A DNA stretch of 64,000 bases, from assembly GCF_014174275.1 (NCBI RefSeq), contig NZ_JABEQK010000006.1, positions 62,001 through 126,000 on the forward strand, written 5' to 3'. Shown piece after piece: positions 9,693 through 18,825 of this stretch (position 1 is its first letter; each line of letters starts with the position of its first letter). Both the position numbers and the translations under genes were made by a program. Under the pieces are notes generated by a model. It was not told the DNA's origin and did not search any database. It saw only the letters and a program-made list of their open reading frames with translations. This stretch comes from Gluconacetobacter takamatsuzukensis (GTDB lineage: Bacteria; Pseudomonadota; Alphaproteobacteria; Acetobacterales; Acetobacteraceae).

Positions 9693-10424
9693 ATGCGCCT
9701 GGGATTTCTGGCCGCTCTTCCAGCCTGTCTTTTCGCGGCCGCGCCCGCCGGGGCCGAGGATATCGCCGTTCGCGGTGCGTTTCATCCGGTCGTGGTGTCG
9801 ACTCTCGGCCGGATGCAGGCAACGGCGGACGCCATTCGCCTGAAAGACGGCCGGCCAAACGGCCTCCATCTCCACGTCCGGGCCCTCCTGGAACCAGGCG
9901 ACCGTCCGCCCGAGGACGCCCGCCTCTTTTTCGATGCACGACAGGGCCATCTGTCCCTGTTTCCCGACGGCGGCAACGAAATCGTCTTTCCCGCCGACAC
10001 GGCCCTGCAAGCGGAAAACCCGAATGTCGTGGCATCCCTGTCCAGCGATCAGGAAATCAGCTTCCAGGCAACGGTCAGCATCGACCAGCCTCCGGCAACC
10101 CGCTTCACAGGCCGCGACGCAAGGGGCTGGATGAAGACGCTCGATCGTCAGATCGGCCGCAAGGCCGGTTTCGTCCTGTCGGCCTTTCTCCCCGAGACCA
10201 GAACCGTCACCATCACCCTGCCACCCCGGTCGGAATTCTCGGTGACGGAAAGCGGCAGGACATCCAGCCTCGTACGCAACCGGGGCGACAAGCCCTATGA
10301 TTTCACGTTCCAGCCCCGCGCCTATCCCGCCGAGGCCGTGTTCGAAAGCACCAGGCCGATCGCCGGCATGACAATGGTTTTCCCGGTCCGGTTCGACAGC
10401 TGGAAGCGCCCGCCCTCACCCTGA
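9693..10424 (+). CDS. Exported protein of unknown function
   Basis: I do not recognise this 243-residue protein. It has a clear signal peptide (MRLGFLAALPACLFAAAPAGAED, likely cut after AGA). The ATG is preceded by GGAGTAAAGG. The mature part is mainly alternating polar and hydrophobic residues, suggesting beta structure. Recognisable stretches are GRDARGWMKTLDRQIGRKAGF and a C-terminal block IAGMTMVFPVRFDSWKRPP. There are no cysteines in the mature part and no metal or cofactor motif. It stands alone on the plus strand, followed 80 bases later by a glutathione S-transferase gene with its own ribosome site. A periplasmic location is likely. Confidence 0.7.
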   Translation: MRLGFLAALPACLFAAAPAGAEDIAVRGAFHPVVVSTLGRMQATADAIRLKDGRPNGLHLHVRALLEPGDRPPEDARLFFDARQGHLSLFPDGGNEIVFPADTALQAENPNVVASLSSDQEISFQATVSIDQPPATRFTGRDARGWMKTLDRQIGRKAGFVLSAFLPETRTVTITLPPRSEFSVTESGRTSSLVRNRGDKPYDFTFQPRAYPAEAVFESTRPIAGMTMVFPVRFDSWKRPPSP

Positions 10425-10504
10425 ACGGACCACCCCCGTCCGGCGTTACCATCCCTCCCGATGCCCCACAGCATCACAGGAACGGCGCCACAAGGACGGT
10501 CCCC

Positions 10505-11173
10505 ATGATCACCGTGCATCATCTCGAAAATTCCCGCTCGCAACGCGTGCTCTGGCTGCTGGAGGAACTCGGCCTGCCGTACGAGATACGGTTCTACAAG
10601 CGCAACCCCAGGACGATGCTGGCCCCACCGGAACTCCGCAAGATCCATCCTCTGGGCAAGTCGCCGATCGTCACCGACGGCGACCTCACCCTGGCGGAAA
10701 GCGGGGCCATCATCACCTGGCTTCTCGACGAATACGGCAATGGTCGCCTGCGCCCTCCTGCCGGCTCACCGGACGACCGCCGCTTCACCTACTGGCTGCA
10801 TTATGCCGAAGGCTCGGCCATGCCGCCGCTGGTGATGAAACTGCTCTTTGACATGCTGCCGTCGCGCGTGCCCCTGCTGCTCAAGCCGTTCGCGGCCCTC
10901 ATCGCAAAGGGCGTGCAGGCCCAGTTTCTGGGGCCGGAAATCAAACGCCACATGGCATTCTGGGAACAATCGCTCACCGAAACCGGCTGGTTCGCCGGCG
11001 ATGCATTCACGGCGGCCGATATCCAGATGAGCTTCCCGCTGGAGGCCGCCTGCGCCCGCGCGGGGGGCGCACCCCTCCCCCATGTCAGGGCGTTTCTGCA
11101 CCGTATCCACACCCGGCCCGCATGGGTCCGGGCGCTGGAACGCGGCGGCCCCTATGCCTTTGCCGAGGCATAA
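10505..11173 (+). CDS. Glutathione S-transferase family protein
   Basis: The 222-residue protein has the two-domain GST layout. The N-terminal thioredoxin-like domain (1-80) includes the family-typical SRSQRVLWLLEELGLPYE and LGKSPIVTDGDLTLAESGAI, where Ser and Glu of the ESGAI motif bind the gamma-glutamyl part of glutathione. The alpha-helical C-terminal domain (about 90-215) contains AADIQMSFPLEAA, the usual N-capping box region. Ser10-Arg-Ser is the likely catalytic region. Substrate is unknown. It is cytosolic, without a signal peptide. The gene converges on the hexosaminidase gene and is followed 13 bases after its stop by a hairpin. Confidence 0.9.
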   Translation: MITVHHLENSRSQRVLWLLEELGLPYEIRFYKRNPRTMLAPPELRKIHPLGKSPIVTDGDLTLAESGAIITWLLDEYGNGRLRPPAGSPDDRRFTYWLHYAEGSAMPPLVMKLLFDMLPSRVPLLLKPFAALIAKGVQAQFLGPEIKRHMAFWEQSLTETGWFAGDAFTAADIQMSFPLEAACARAGGAPLPHVRAFLHRIHTRPAWVRALERGGPYAFAEA

Positions 11174-11186
11174 CCGGAATACACTT

Positions 11187-11217
11187 CAAGGGGCCCTGCC
11201 CCTTGACCCCGGCAGAG
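11187..11217. repeat. Intergenic hairpin repeat, copy 1 (possible bidirectional terminator)
   Basis: CAAGGGGC (11187-11194), loop CCT, then GCCCCTTG (11198-11205) form a perfect 8-base-pair stem, followed by GACCCCGGCAGAG. A second copy with the same flank lies at 47522-47550. Both sit 12-13 bases after a plus-strand stop codon and between convergent genes, which suggests a terminator or a dispersed repeat. Confidence 0.6.
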
Positions 11218-11239
11218 CCCTGACCTTCCCCCCCGGCCG

Positions 11240-13438
11240 TCACAAGCCCAGAAGCTTCCTCACGGCCGGCTCGATTGCGATCATCAGCCCCGCAGGCGGC
11301 AGGTTCACCCCGGCGAAGGAGCCGGAGACATCGGCGGAACTGTTGATGGCCGCATCTTCCTGGTCGAAAATCGCCCTGTCCGGCGCCGAAAGCGTCCGCT
11401 CCCCATCCAGCGCCTTCAGCCCCGCCCCGGCGATGACGGCAAGATGCCGCGACGTCACCAGCGCATCGGACAGGCCGCGAACCTGCGCCACCGGGGCAAA
11501 GGCCGCATCATTGTCCCGCCAGGTCGCAAGCTGCCGCCGCAGCGCCGGCACCACCGAATGGTCTCCCGCCACATAGCGCGCCACCAGCGCCGAGAACCGC
11601 AGCGCGGGCGCCGGATCGGGCGACGCGATTTCCCCGATCTCGTCCAGCCGGTTGCCATGCCGCCCCACATAGCGGTTCATGTTGTAGTTGCGCAGCGGAA
11701 CCGTGGCACTCGCCAGCACCATCACCGGGTCGACCGTGCCGGGCGAAAGCCGGGCCGCCATCCGCCACCTGTTCGCCTCGCCCTGCAAACCGGTGATCTG
11801 GAGCTCGGCATTCACCACGGCCAGGCGGCGATACATGTCGTCGACATCCCGCACCTCGGCCGGCGACCAGAACCGCTCGGCAATCGCGGCGGCACGCGGC
11901 CAGATCCGCGCATCCAGCATCTCGTCGGTCACAAGCTCCGCCCATAGCGGCGCCTCGCCACCCAGCACGAAGGCTTTCTGCGCATCGGTCAACGGCGGCG
12001 GCGCGGGCTCCTTCAGGAAGGCGGCAACCAGGTCGGGGCGCGTGCCCTTCTTCAGCAATCTGTCGGCTTGCTCACGCGTAATCCCGTTCGCGGCCGGATC
12101 GTAGGGGTCGACCAGATAATGCTGCCCGGCCGGCTGAAGCAGATCGAGGTAATAACCGGCGGAAACGATGACGGGATGATGCCCTTCGGTGGCCGAGGCG
12201 ATGAATTTCGAACTGCGCCACACATCCACGACCACGTCGGAGGGAATGGCCGCCTCGCTCACCTCGTCCCACCCGACCATGATCTTGCCCTGCGCGGCCA
12301 GCACCTTCTGCACCTGCGCGGTAAACGCCGCCTGCAATGCCTGCGGGGTGGCGTAGCCATGGTCCTTCATCCAGGCCACGATCTTCGGATTCGTCATCCA
12401 CTCGTCGGGGTCGACCTCGTCCCCGCCGGAATGGAAATAGATATCGGGAAACAGCCGGCCCATTTCGCCATAAAGCTGGCGCACCAGCCGCAGCGTCGCC
12501 GGCAGAGTCGGGTCCAGCGCGGCGGTATTCTTGTTCTTCGGCTCCGGATCGACCGGGCTCCGGGCGGCCAGTTCGGGGTGCGCCAGCAGCACGGCCAGCG
12601 CATGGCCCGGCAGGTCGAATTCGGGCACGACCCGGATACCCCGATCCCCCGCATAGGCCACCACGTCACGAATCTGCGCCTGGGTATAATATTGCCCGTG
12701 CGACCCCTTGGCAGTCAGCTCCGGCAGCACATGGCTCTCTACCCGAAAGCCGGTGCCGTCGCTCAGATGCAGGTGCAGCACATCCAGCTTCAGCATCTCC
12801 ATCGCATCGATCTGGCGCTTGAGCGTCTCGACCGCCACGAAATGGCGCGAGGTATCGATCATGATCCCGCGCCAGGCAAAACGCGGATGGTCGGCAATGG
12901 TCGCAAAAGCCAGTTTCGGGCCGTTTTCGTCCCGCCCGATCAATTGCGCGAGCGTCGCCAGACCGTGCATCACGCCATCGGGCCCGTCGGCGGTCAGCGT
13001 GGCGCCGTCCGGCCCCACAACCAGCCGGTAATCTTCCTTCGCGCGTGTGGTCAGCCAGCCCGCATCCTGCCCGGCCTCGATCCGCACCGGCACCGGCGCG
13101 GCCTTGGGGTCAACGGGGCCGTCGCCCGCCGGCAGCACCCGCCCGGCCAGCGCGTCGGCCCGGCGCAGGAACCGCCCGGCCGCCGCCTGCATCATCGCGG
13201 ACGGCGGACGGCTCCACGACACGACAAAGCCACCGCCCAGCGGCAGGGACCCGCCGGGGAACGCCACCGAAGAGGGCACCGGCATCAGCGCCGGAGCGGC
13301 AGCCGCCGCAGCCGCCACGGGCTCCGCCGCCACCGGCTGTTCGCCCGGGGGCGTCGCGCAGGCCGAAAGCCCCATCGTCACGGCAAGCAGCGAAGACCCG
13401 AGGAGGGCCGCACGCGCGGTCGAAAACTTCATGCTCAT
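11240..13438 (-). CDS. Beta-N-acetylhexosaminidase, GH20, lipoprotein
   Basis: The 732-residue enzyme should release terminal GlcNAc (or GalNAc) from chitin oligosaccharides or glycans. The N-terminus carries a lipoprotein signal with lipobox LSAC near residue 27, so it is probably membrane-anchored in the periplasm or at the surface. A GH20b-type domain (about 50-160) precedes the catalytic barrel, with RGIMIDTSRHF, LHLHLSDGTGFR and the catalytic Asp-Glu pair in HSGGDEVDPDEW. The start overlaps the CutC stop by four bases (ATGA at 13438-13435), so translation is coupled. Position at the end of the permease-nagB-cutC string supports a role in feeding GlcNAc to this pathway. Confidence 0.94.
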   Translation of the reverse strand: MSMKFSTARAALLGSSLLAVTMGLSACATPPGEQPVAAEPVAAAAAAAPALMPVPSSVAFPGGSLPLGGGFVVSWSRPPSAMMQAAAGRFLRRADALAGRVLPAGDGPVDPKAAPVPVRIEAGQDAGWLTTRAKEDYRLVVGPDGATLTADGPDGVMHGLATLAQLIGRDENGPKLAFATIADHPRFAWRGIMIDTSRHFVAVETLKRQIDAMEMLKLDVLHLHLSDGTGFRVESHVLPELTAKGSHGQYYTQAQIRDVVAYAGDRGIRVVPEFDLPGHALAVLLAHPELAARSPVDPEPKNKNTAALDPTLPATLRLVRQLYGEMGRLFPDIYFHSGGDEVDPDEWMTNPKIVAWMKDHGYATPQALQAAFTAQVQKVLAAQGKIMVGWDEVSEAAIPSDVVVDVWRSSKFIASATEGHHPVIVSAGYYLDLLQPAGQHYLVDPYDPAANGITREQADRLLKKGTRPDLVAAFLKEPAPPPLTDAQKAFVLGGEAPLWAELVTDEMLDARIWPRAAAIAERFWSPAEVRDVDDMYRRLAVVNAELQITGLQGEANRWRMAARLSPGTVDPVMVLASATVPLRNYNMNRYVGRHGNRLDEIGEIASPDPAPALRFSALVARYVAGDHSVVPALRRQLATWRDNDAAFAPVAQVRGLSDALVTSRHLAVIAGAGLKALDGERTLSAPDRAIFDQEDAAINSSADVSGSFAGVNLPPAGLMIAIEPAVRKLLGL

Positions 13439-14214
13439 TCTCTCCTGGAACAGTCCCCGGACATCGTCGCGGCGGCGCCCGCATCGTCCAGCGCCCGCCG
13501 CACCGCCCCGACCGTCGCCCTGTCGGTCGGCACCGGATTGTCGCCGAAACCGGCATTCCGCACACCCTGCCCACGCGGCATGTCACGACCGCGGCAGGAC
13601 CCATGCACCTCTTCAACCCCCGTGGCAGCTACCAGCGCCGCCGCCGACTCCGGCGAGACCCCTCCACCGGCCATGACGGCAATGCGCCCCCCGGCCCGCG
13701 CGACCAGCGCGCGCAGCCGCTCGCGCCCGTCCCACGCCGTGGCGCCCCCACCCGAGGTCAGGATCCGCGCAAACCCAAGCCCGATCGCCACCTCCAGCGC
13801 CACGCCCGCGTCGGCGGCCTCGTCGAAGGCCCGATGCAGCGTGGCATGGCGCACGCCGCAGGCGCGGGCATGGTCCAGCAGCCGGCCCAGCATGGCCTCG
13901 TCAAGCCGCCCATCCGTCCGGCAGGCGCCCAGCACGATGCCGGCCAGCCCCGCCTGCGCCACGGCGGCGATATCGCCGCGCATGACCGCCTCCTCGGCCG
14001 GGGAATAGACAAAATCGCCCGGCCGGGGCCGGATCATGGCAAAGACCGGGCAGGACGCACTGGCGGCCAGCGCCATCAGCCCGGGCGAAGGCGTCAGCCC
14101 GCCCACCACCAGCGCGGCGCAAAGCTCCACCCGGTCGGCACCGCCCGCCACCGCCGCCGCCAGCCCATCGGCCCCCTCGACGCAGACTTCCAGCAGGATG
14201 CGCCGCCCCTGCAT
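13435..14214 (-). CDS. cutC: CutC family TIM-barrel protein
   Basis: The 259-residue protein matches the CutC family over its full length: LLEVCVEG at the start, AGGADRVELCAAL, GGLTPSPGL, MIRPRPGDFVYS, TLHRAFDE, ILTSGGG, VMAGGGV and VEEVHGSC. The family was named for copper homeostasis in E. coli, but that role is disputed and no copper-binding motif of known meaning is visible. The ATG at 14214 shares one base with the nagB stop (TGATG); a GTG one codon earlier is the alternative. Its stop overlaps the hexosaminidase start. Being translationally locked between nagB and a hexosaminidase argues for a function in amino-sugar metabolism here rather than in copper handling (inference). Confidence 0.88.
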   Translation of the reverse strand: MQGRRILLEVCVEGADGLAAAVAGGADRVELCAALVVGGLTPSPGLMALAASASCPVFAMIRPRPGDFVYSPAEEAVMRGDIAAVAQAGLAGIVLGACRTDGRLDEAMLGRLLDHARACGVRHATLHRAFDEAADAGVALEVAIGLGFARILTSGGGATAWDGRERLRALVARAGGRIAVMAGGGVSPESAAALVAATGVEEVHGSCRGRDMPRGQGVRNAGFGDNPVPTDRATVGAVRRALDDAGAAATMSGDCSRRE

Positions 14215-15023
14215 CACCGCCCGCCCGACGCCGCCGACTGGATCGCGACCAGCTCCGCATCATGGCGCATCTGCCATTCGATCGCGTCGCGCTGGGTCAG
14301 GGCCGAGGCCGCCGCCTCGTCCAGCAGGACAAGGCAATCCGGATGGAATTGCAGGGCGGACCCCGGCACGGCGGCGCAGACCGGCCCCTCGATCGCCCGT
14401 GCGGCAATCGCGGCCTTGCCGGCCCCCGTCACCACCATCAGCGCCCTGCGCGCCTCCAGGATCGTCCCCGTGCCCATCGTGATGGCCCGATTCGGCACGC
14501 GCGACAGGTCGCCGCCGAACATGCCGGCATTCTGCACCAGCGTCGCCTGTGCCAGCGTCACGACGCGGGTGCGGCTGGCCAGCGACGATAGCGGCTCGTT
14601 GAAGCCGATATGCCCGTTCTCGCCCAGGCCCAGAAGCTGGAGGTCGATCCCCCCCGCCCGCGCAATCCGCGCCTCATAGGCAGCGGCTTCGGCATCGGCA
14701 TCGGGCGCCGCCCCGTCCGGCACATGGGTCCGCCCCGGCGCCAGATCGACGTGCGAGAACAGATGCGCCTGCATGTAATGGCGGTAGGACTGGGCATCCT
14801 CAGCCCCCAGCCCGACATATTCGTCAAGATTGAAGGTGGTGACGCCCCCGAAACCGATCCCCCGCGCGCGCGCGGTCCCGACCAGCAGCCGGTAGATCGC
14901 CTCCATGGTACGCCCGGTCGCCAGCCCAAGAACCGAATCCGCCTTGTCGCGCACCTGGTCCGCCAGCAGCCGGGCGGCCAGTCCGGCCGCGCGGGCGGCA
15001 TCGGGGCAGATGATGATCTTCAC
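14214..15023 (-). CDS. nagB: Glucosamine-6-phosphate deaminase
   Basis: The 269-residue enzyme converts glucosamine-6-phosphate to fructose-6-phosphate and ammonia. Family signatures are LGLATGRTMEAIY, TFNLDEYVGL (catalytic Asp region), LGLGENGHIGFNEP (signature with active-site His/Glu) and ALMVVTGAGKA. The frame is open much further upstream, but the protein starts at the GTG at 15023 (VKIIICPD), with ribosome site AAGGAG 10 bases before it. This GTG overlaps the permease stop (GTGA). Note GR in the substrate-binding LATGRT motif, where many homologues have LATGST. It is the central catabolic enzyme of the locus. Confidence 0.93.
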   Translation of the reverse strand: MKIIICPDAARAAGLAARLLADQVRDKADSVLGLATGRTMEAIYRLLVGTARARGIGFGGVTTFNLDEYVGLGAEDAQSYRHYMQAHLFSHVDLAPGRTHVPDGAAPDADAEAAAYEARIARAGGIDLQLLGLGENGHIGFNEPLSSLASRTRVVTLAQATLVQNAGMFGGDLSRVPNRAITMGTGTILEARRALMVVTGAGKAAIAARAIEGPVCAAVPGSALQFHPDCLVLLDEAAASALTQRDAIEWQMRHDAELVAIQSAASGGR

Positions 15024-16402
15024 GGCGTGTCGCTCCTTCCCGTGGCCGGGGCCGCCCGTCGCGTCCCCGCCCCGCCCCCTGCGCGCAGCGCCAGGATCCA
15101 GCCCCCGATGAAGATATAGGCCGGAATGGCCAGCACCATGAAAGCCGGCGTGGTGCCCAGCAGCGGGATAAGATGCACGAAAACCTGCGGCAACACCGCC
15201 CCGCCCGAATAGGCCATGACCAGAAACGCCGTGATCCGCCCGCCATCGGGGCCGCCCTCGGCCAGCACGACGGGGAAAAGAGCCGGCAGGATCATCGCAT
15301 TGGCAAATCCCAGCAGCGCCACGCAGAACACCGGCACCATCCCCGGCGCGACCATCGCCACCAGGCACAGCAGAATCCCGCCGACGCAGGACAGCAGCAT
15401 ATAGCGTTCCTGGTCGACGACACGCGGCACAAGCACCATGCCGGCCAGATAGCCTGCCATCATCGCGGCCAGGGTCAGCGCCGTCAGATATTTCGTCACG
15501 TCCAGCGACAGGCCGAAGGACCGTCCATACAGCCCGATGGCATCGCCGGCCATCACCTCCACGCCCACATACAGGAACATGGCAAAGGCGCCGGTCAGCA
15601 GCCACCCCGGCTGCGCCGCCCCCCGCGCGCCGCCGGCCGGGGCGGCGGTCTCGATCGCGATCTCGGGCAGCCTCGCCCGCGCGGTAAAGATCGCCAGCAA
15701 CAGCAGCAGCCCCGCCATTGCGGAATAGGGCGCGTGGACGGCATGGGTAAAGGCGGCCAGCGTGGCCTCCCGGGCCGGGCCGGGCGGCGTCCGGGCGATA
15801 TCGGCCGCCACACCGCCGACATTGGGCATGACGATCACGGCAAACAGGGCGGGCGCCACGATGCCAGCAAACTTGTTGGCAATGCCCATGATCGCGATGC
15901 GCTGCGCGGCCCGGTCATGCCCGCCCAGCAGGCTGACATACGGATTGATCGTGATCTGCAACAGCGACAGCCCGGCCCCGATCACGGTCAGCCCGCTCAG
16001 CGCCCCCACATACCATCGCGCGTTGACGCATTCCCCGAACAGCGCGGTCCCCGCCGCCATCACGACCAGCGCCAGCGACAGGCCGCGCCGCAGCCCGATC
16101 CGCCGCGTCAGCACCGTCGCCGGCAGCGGAAAGATGAAATAGGCCAGATAGAAACAGACAGGCACGAGGAACGACGTCACGTCATCCAGCTCGAAGGCCA
16201 CCTGCACGAACGTGATCAGCGGCCCGTTGAGCCAGGTCACGAAGCCGATGCTGAAGAACAGCGTGGCCATGATCAGGATGGGCCGCCAGCCATAGGCCCC
16301 GGCGGGGCTGCGTGCCGCAAGCCCGGCCACCCACGACCACCCGGACGTGCCACCGGCCGGTGCAGGCACCGGCCGGCGCGAGAAATCGGATTCCTCCCGC
16401 AA
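15020..16402 (-). CDS. MFS sugar permease, FucP/NagP type
   Basis: The 460-residue membrane protein has about 12 hydrophobic helices and resembles the FucP-type major facilitator branch that includes bacterial GlcNAc (NagP) and glucose/galactose permeases. Typical stretches are MATLFFSIGFVTWLNGPLI, FLVPVCFYLAYFIFPLPA and LLQITINPYVSLLG. It should import the free sugar across the inner membrane. The start is uncertain: the TTG at 16402 lies two bases after the receptor stop and would be coupled to it, and a GTG 11 codons later is the alternative; neither has a good ribosome site. Its stop overlaps nagB. Genomic context makes N-acetylglucosamine the likely substrate. Confidence 0.88.
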   Translation of the reverse strand: MREESDFSRRPVPAPAGGTSGWSWVAGLAARSPAGAYGWRPILIMATLFFSIGFVTWLNGPLITFVQVAFELDDVTSFLVPVCFYLAYFIFPLPATVLTRRIGLRRGLSLALVVMAAGTALFGECVNARWYVGALSGLTVIGAGLSLLQITINPYVSLLGGHDRAAQRIAIMGIANKFAGIVAPALFAVIVMPNVGGVAADIARTPPGPAREATLAAFTHAVHAPYSAMAGLLLLLAIFTARARLPEIAIETAAPAGGARGAAQPGWLLTGAFAMFLYVGVEVMAGDAIGLYGRSFGLSLDVTKYLTALTLAAMMAGYLAGMVLVPRVVDQERYMLLSCVGGILLCLVAMVAPGMVPVFCVALLGFANAMILPALFPVVLAEGGPDGGRITAFLVMAYSGGAVLPQVFVHLIPLLGTTPAFMVLAIPAYIFIGGWILALRAGGGAGTRRAAPATGRSDTP

Positions 16403-16404
16403 GG

Positions 16405-18825
16405 TCAGAACCCGGTGGACAGCGAAACCATGGCGGCAAACACACCACCGACATAATAGACCGGCGGGCTCCCCGCCGCGATCTGGCCGGTCGAGGTCAC
16501 ATGCGCCTTGGCGTTGGCCGAGTAGCTGGAACCGGAAAGATAATGATTATCGCCCAGATTGGTCAGGTTCAGCTGGATCTGCGGATGCTTCATCGGCCCA
16601 ATGGCCTTCATCCGATAGCCCAGCGTCAGGTTCGACGTGATGTAGGAGGGCATCTTCTCGTCGTTCATGAAGGTCGTGTACTGGCTGTCGACATAGCGCA
16701 GGTCGAAATTGCCGAAGAAGCGCCCATCGTCGTAATTGATCCCGATGGCACCGGTAAATTTCGGCGCCGCGACCGCGATCTTTCCGGCCGTGGGCAGCAC
16801 GCCCGTCCCGGTGTTGAAATTGTTGTCGAAGGTCGAATGCAGGAACTGGCCCGACAGGTACGGGCTGAAATGATGCCAGCGCCCCAGCCCGAACTCGCCC
16901 TGGATACCGCGCGAGGTCTGGCCGCCGATATTGATCGGCGAGGCCACCATCTGGTTGGTGCCCGGAATATAGCCGGTCGACGTCACCTGGTGGTTGGTCA
17001 TGTTGATGTTGAACAGCGACATCGAGAAATTATAGAACCCGCCCTGATGGCGATAGCCGATTTCCTCGCTGATCGAATATTCCGGCTTGAGGCTCTGCGG
17101 CTGCATCGTCGCATGCGACGAATTCGGGTCGAAGATCTGCGAATAGGCCTCGACCGACTCCGGCGCCCGGAACGCCGTGGTGCCGTTGATGAAGATCTGG
17201 TCGTGCGGCGTGATCTTGTAGCTGGCCGAGAATTGCGGCAGCGGTTCGAAATAATTGCCCTGCATCTTGTAGGGGTCGGCACCGGGGATCAGGTTCGTGC
17301 CCTGGCGCGAGACCATGGCCACGCGGAAGCCGGCGCTGATGGTCAGCCTGTCATTCAGCAGCCGCTGCGTGTCGGCGATGAACAGCGTGTTCACCTGCTG
17401 CATGAAATTCAGGTCGTATCCCGACAGGATATGCCCGTTCACGCTGATCGGCGTGCCCGACCAGCCGCTGCCGTCCGCATAGACGGGCTGGAAGTCCGAC
17501 AGTTCCTGATGCGTCGTATAGGCATACCACCAGCCGAAGGAGAACGTATTGCTGTTGGTGATCCGCCAGTCGGCCGACATGTTCAGCCCGCCCGTCTTCT
17601 GGTCCCACGGATCGACGCCCAGGGTCAGGATGCTGCCGTTGACGACGGTGCCGCCCGAAAGCTGTCCATATTGCTGCGTTCCGTAATACCCGCCGACCGC
17701 CGGGATGTTCTCGCCGCCCAGCGACGGGCCGAACTGATGGACGTAATAGGGCGTGACATGCAGCTTCAGCCGGTCGGTCAGCGTAAAGTTCATCGGCAGC
17801 ACGATCAGCTGCTGATTGAGGTTCTGGCTGTTCAGCTTGTAGTAGTTCGCATTGCCCGGATAGAAATTCTGGTCGTAGGAAAACCCGACGCCATACTGCT
17901 TCCACTGCGCCATGGTCGGCGCCCGCCACGAGGTCGATTCCTGACGGTTGTACGAGAAGATGGCGGCCACATCATTGCCGTCGCCCCATTCCTTCACGAA
18001 CTTGGTGTCGAGGTGATAGCGCAGGAACCCGCCCGGCCCGCGCGCCCCGTTATCGTAGGCGGTGTGCGAGAAGGACAGAAAGCCCCGCACCCCGGAATTG
18101 CCGATGTCACCGGTATCGAACCGCAGGAATTCCTTGTTGAAACTGTAGGAACCACCGGCAAGGTCGGCAAATCCCCCCATATGGTGCGAAGGGTTGATCG
18201 CCGTCGCGGTAATCTGCCCGCCCACGGCGTTGTAGAACGGCGCATTCAGGTCCGGCGCCCCCTGCGAGACCGTGACCGAGCCGAGATTCTCGGTATCGAC
18301 CAGCGTCCCGGTATAGGGCGCGTAATTGATGGGGTCGGCCAGCGGCGCGCCTTCGAACAGATAGCCGAACTGCGTTTCGTTCAGGCCGCGCACCTGCAGA
18401 TGGTCCCCGGTAGTGCCGAACGGGTCCTGGCTGGTCACGGTCACGCCCGGCAGGTTCGCGATCAGCGACGTGATGTTGGACGAGGGCGACTGCTTGGCAA
18501 TGAAATCGCGCGTCACCCCGCTCTGCGAGCGCGGCGCCGATTGCGGCGGCATCAACCCGCCGCCCGGCGTGCGGTTGGTAATGCCCGTGGCCGCCACGGC
18601 ATGGCTCGTGACCGAGACTTCTTCCGACGACCGGTTGAACTGGCCCAGCACGGACGAACTCAGATCGTCGCCCCCGGACGACCGGTTCTGGGCCGCCGGC
18701 GCGCTCGCCGTGGCCTTCCGGTCATGGCCGGTGGCCGTCTTCTTCGTCTGGGCATGCGCGGATGCCGCGACAAGGCCGGTCAGCGCAACGCAGGAAAGGG
18801 AAAGCTGACGAAACGAGATGCGCAT
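16405..18825 (-). CDS. TonB-dependent outer-membrane receptor, probably for amino sugars or chitooligosaccharides
   Basis: The 806-residue protein starts at the ATG at 18825 (ribosome site GGAG), has a signal peptide ending near AHAQ, and then a plug domain (about 105-220: SSNITSLIANLPGVTV, LQVRGLNETQFGYLFEGAPL, LGSVTVSQGAPDLNAPFYNAVGGQI). A beta-barrel follows and ends in an aromatic residue (MVSLSTGF). There is no STN domain, so it is a plain transporter unlike the receptor at 4.5-7.8 kb. It is the first gene of the run receptor-permease-nagB-cutC-hexosaminidase, so chitin-derived sugars are the best guess for its substrate. It contains unusually many Asn/Gln/Tyr residues in the barrel, as glycan receptors often do. 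Confidence 0.92.
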   Translation of the reverse strand: MRISFRQLSLSCVALTGLVAASAHAQTKKTATGHDRKATASAPAAQNRSSGGDDLSSSVLGQFNRSSEEVSVTSHAVAATGITNRTPGGGLMPPQSAPRSQSGVTRDFIAKQSPSSNITSLIANLPGVTVTSQDPFGTTGDHLQVRGLNETQFGYLFEGAPLADPINYAPYTGTLVDTENLGSVTVSQGAPDLNAPFYNAVGGQITATAINPSHHMGGFADLAGGSYSFNKEFLRFDTGDIGNSGVRGFLSFSHTAYDNGARGPGGFLRYHLDTKFVKEWGDGNDVAAIFSYNRQESTSWRAPTMAQWKQYGVGFSYDQNFYPGNANYYKLNSQNLNQQLIVLPMNFTLTDRLKLHVTPYYVHQFGPSLGGENIPAVGGYYGTQQYGQLSGGTVVNGSILTLGVDPWDQKTGGLNMSADWRITNSNTFSFGWWYAYTTHQELSDFQPVYADGSGWSGTPISVNGHILSGYDLNFMQQVNTLFIADTQRLLNDRLTISAGFRVAMVSRQGTNLIPGADPYKMQGNYFEPLPQFSASYKITPHDQIFINGTTAFRAPESVEAYSQIFDPNSSHATMQPQSLKPEYSISEEIGYRHQGGFYNFSMSLFNINMTNHQVTSTGYIPGTNQMVASPINIGGQTSRGIQGEFGLGRWHHFSPYLSGQFLHSTFDNNFNTGTGVLPTAGKIAVAAPKFTGAIGINYDDGRFFGNFDLRYVDSQYTTFMNDEKMPSYITSNLTLGYRMKAIGPMKHPQIQLNLTNLGDNHYLSGSSYSANAKAHVTSTGQIAAGSPPVYYVGGVFAAMVSLSTGF

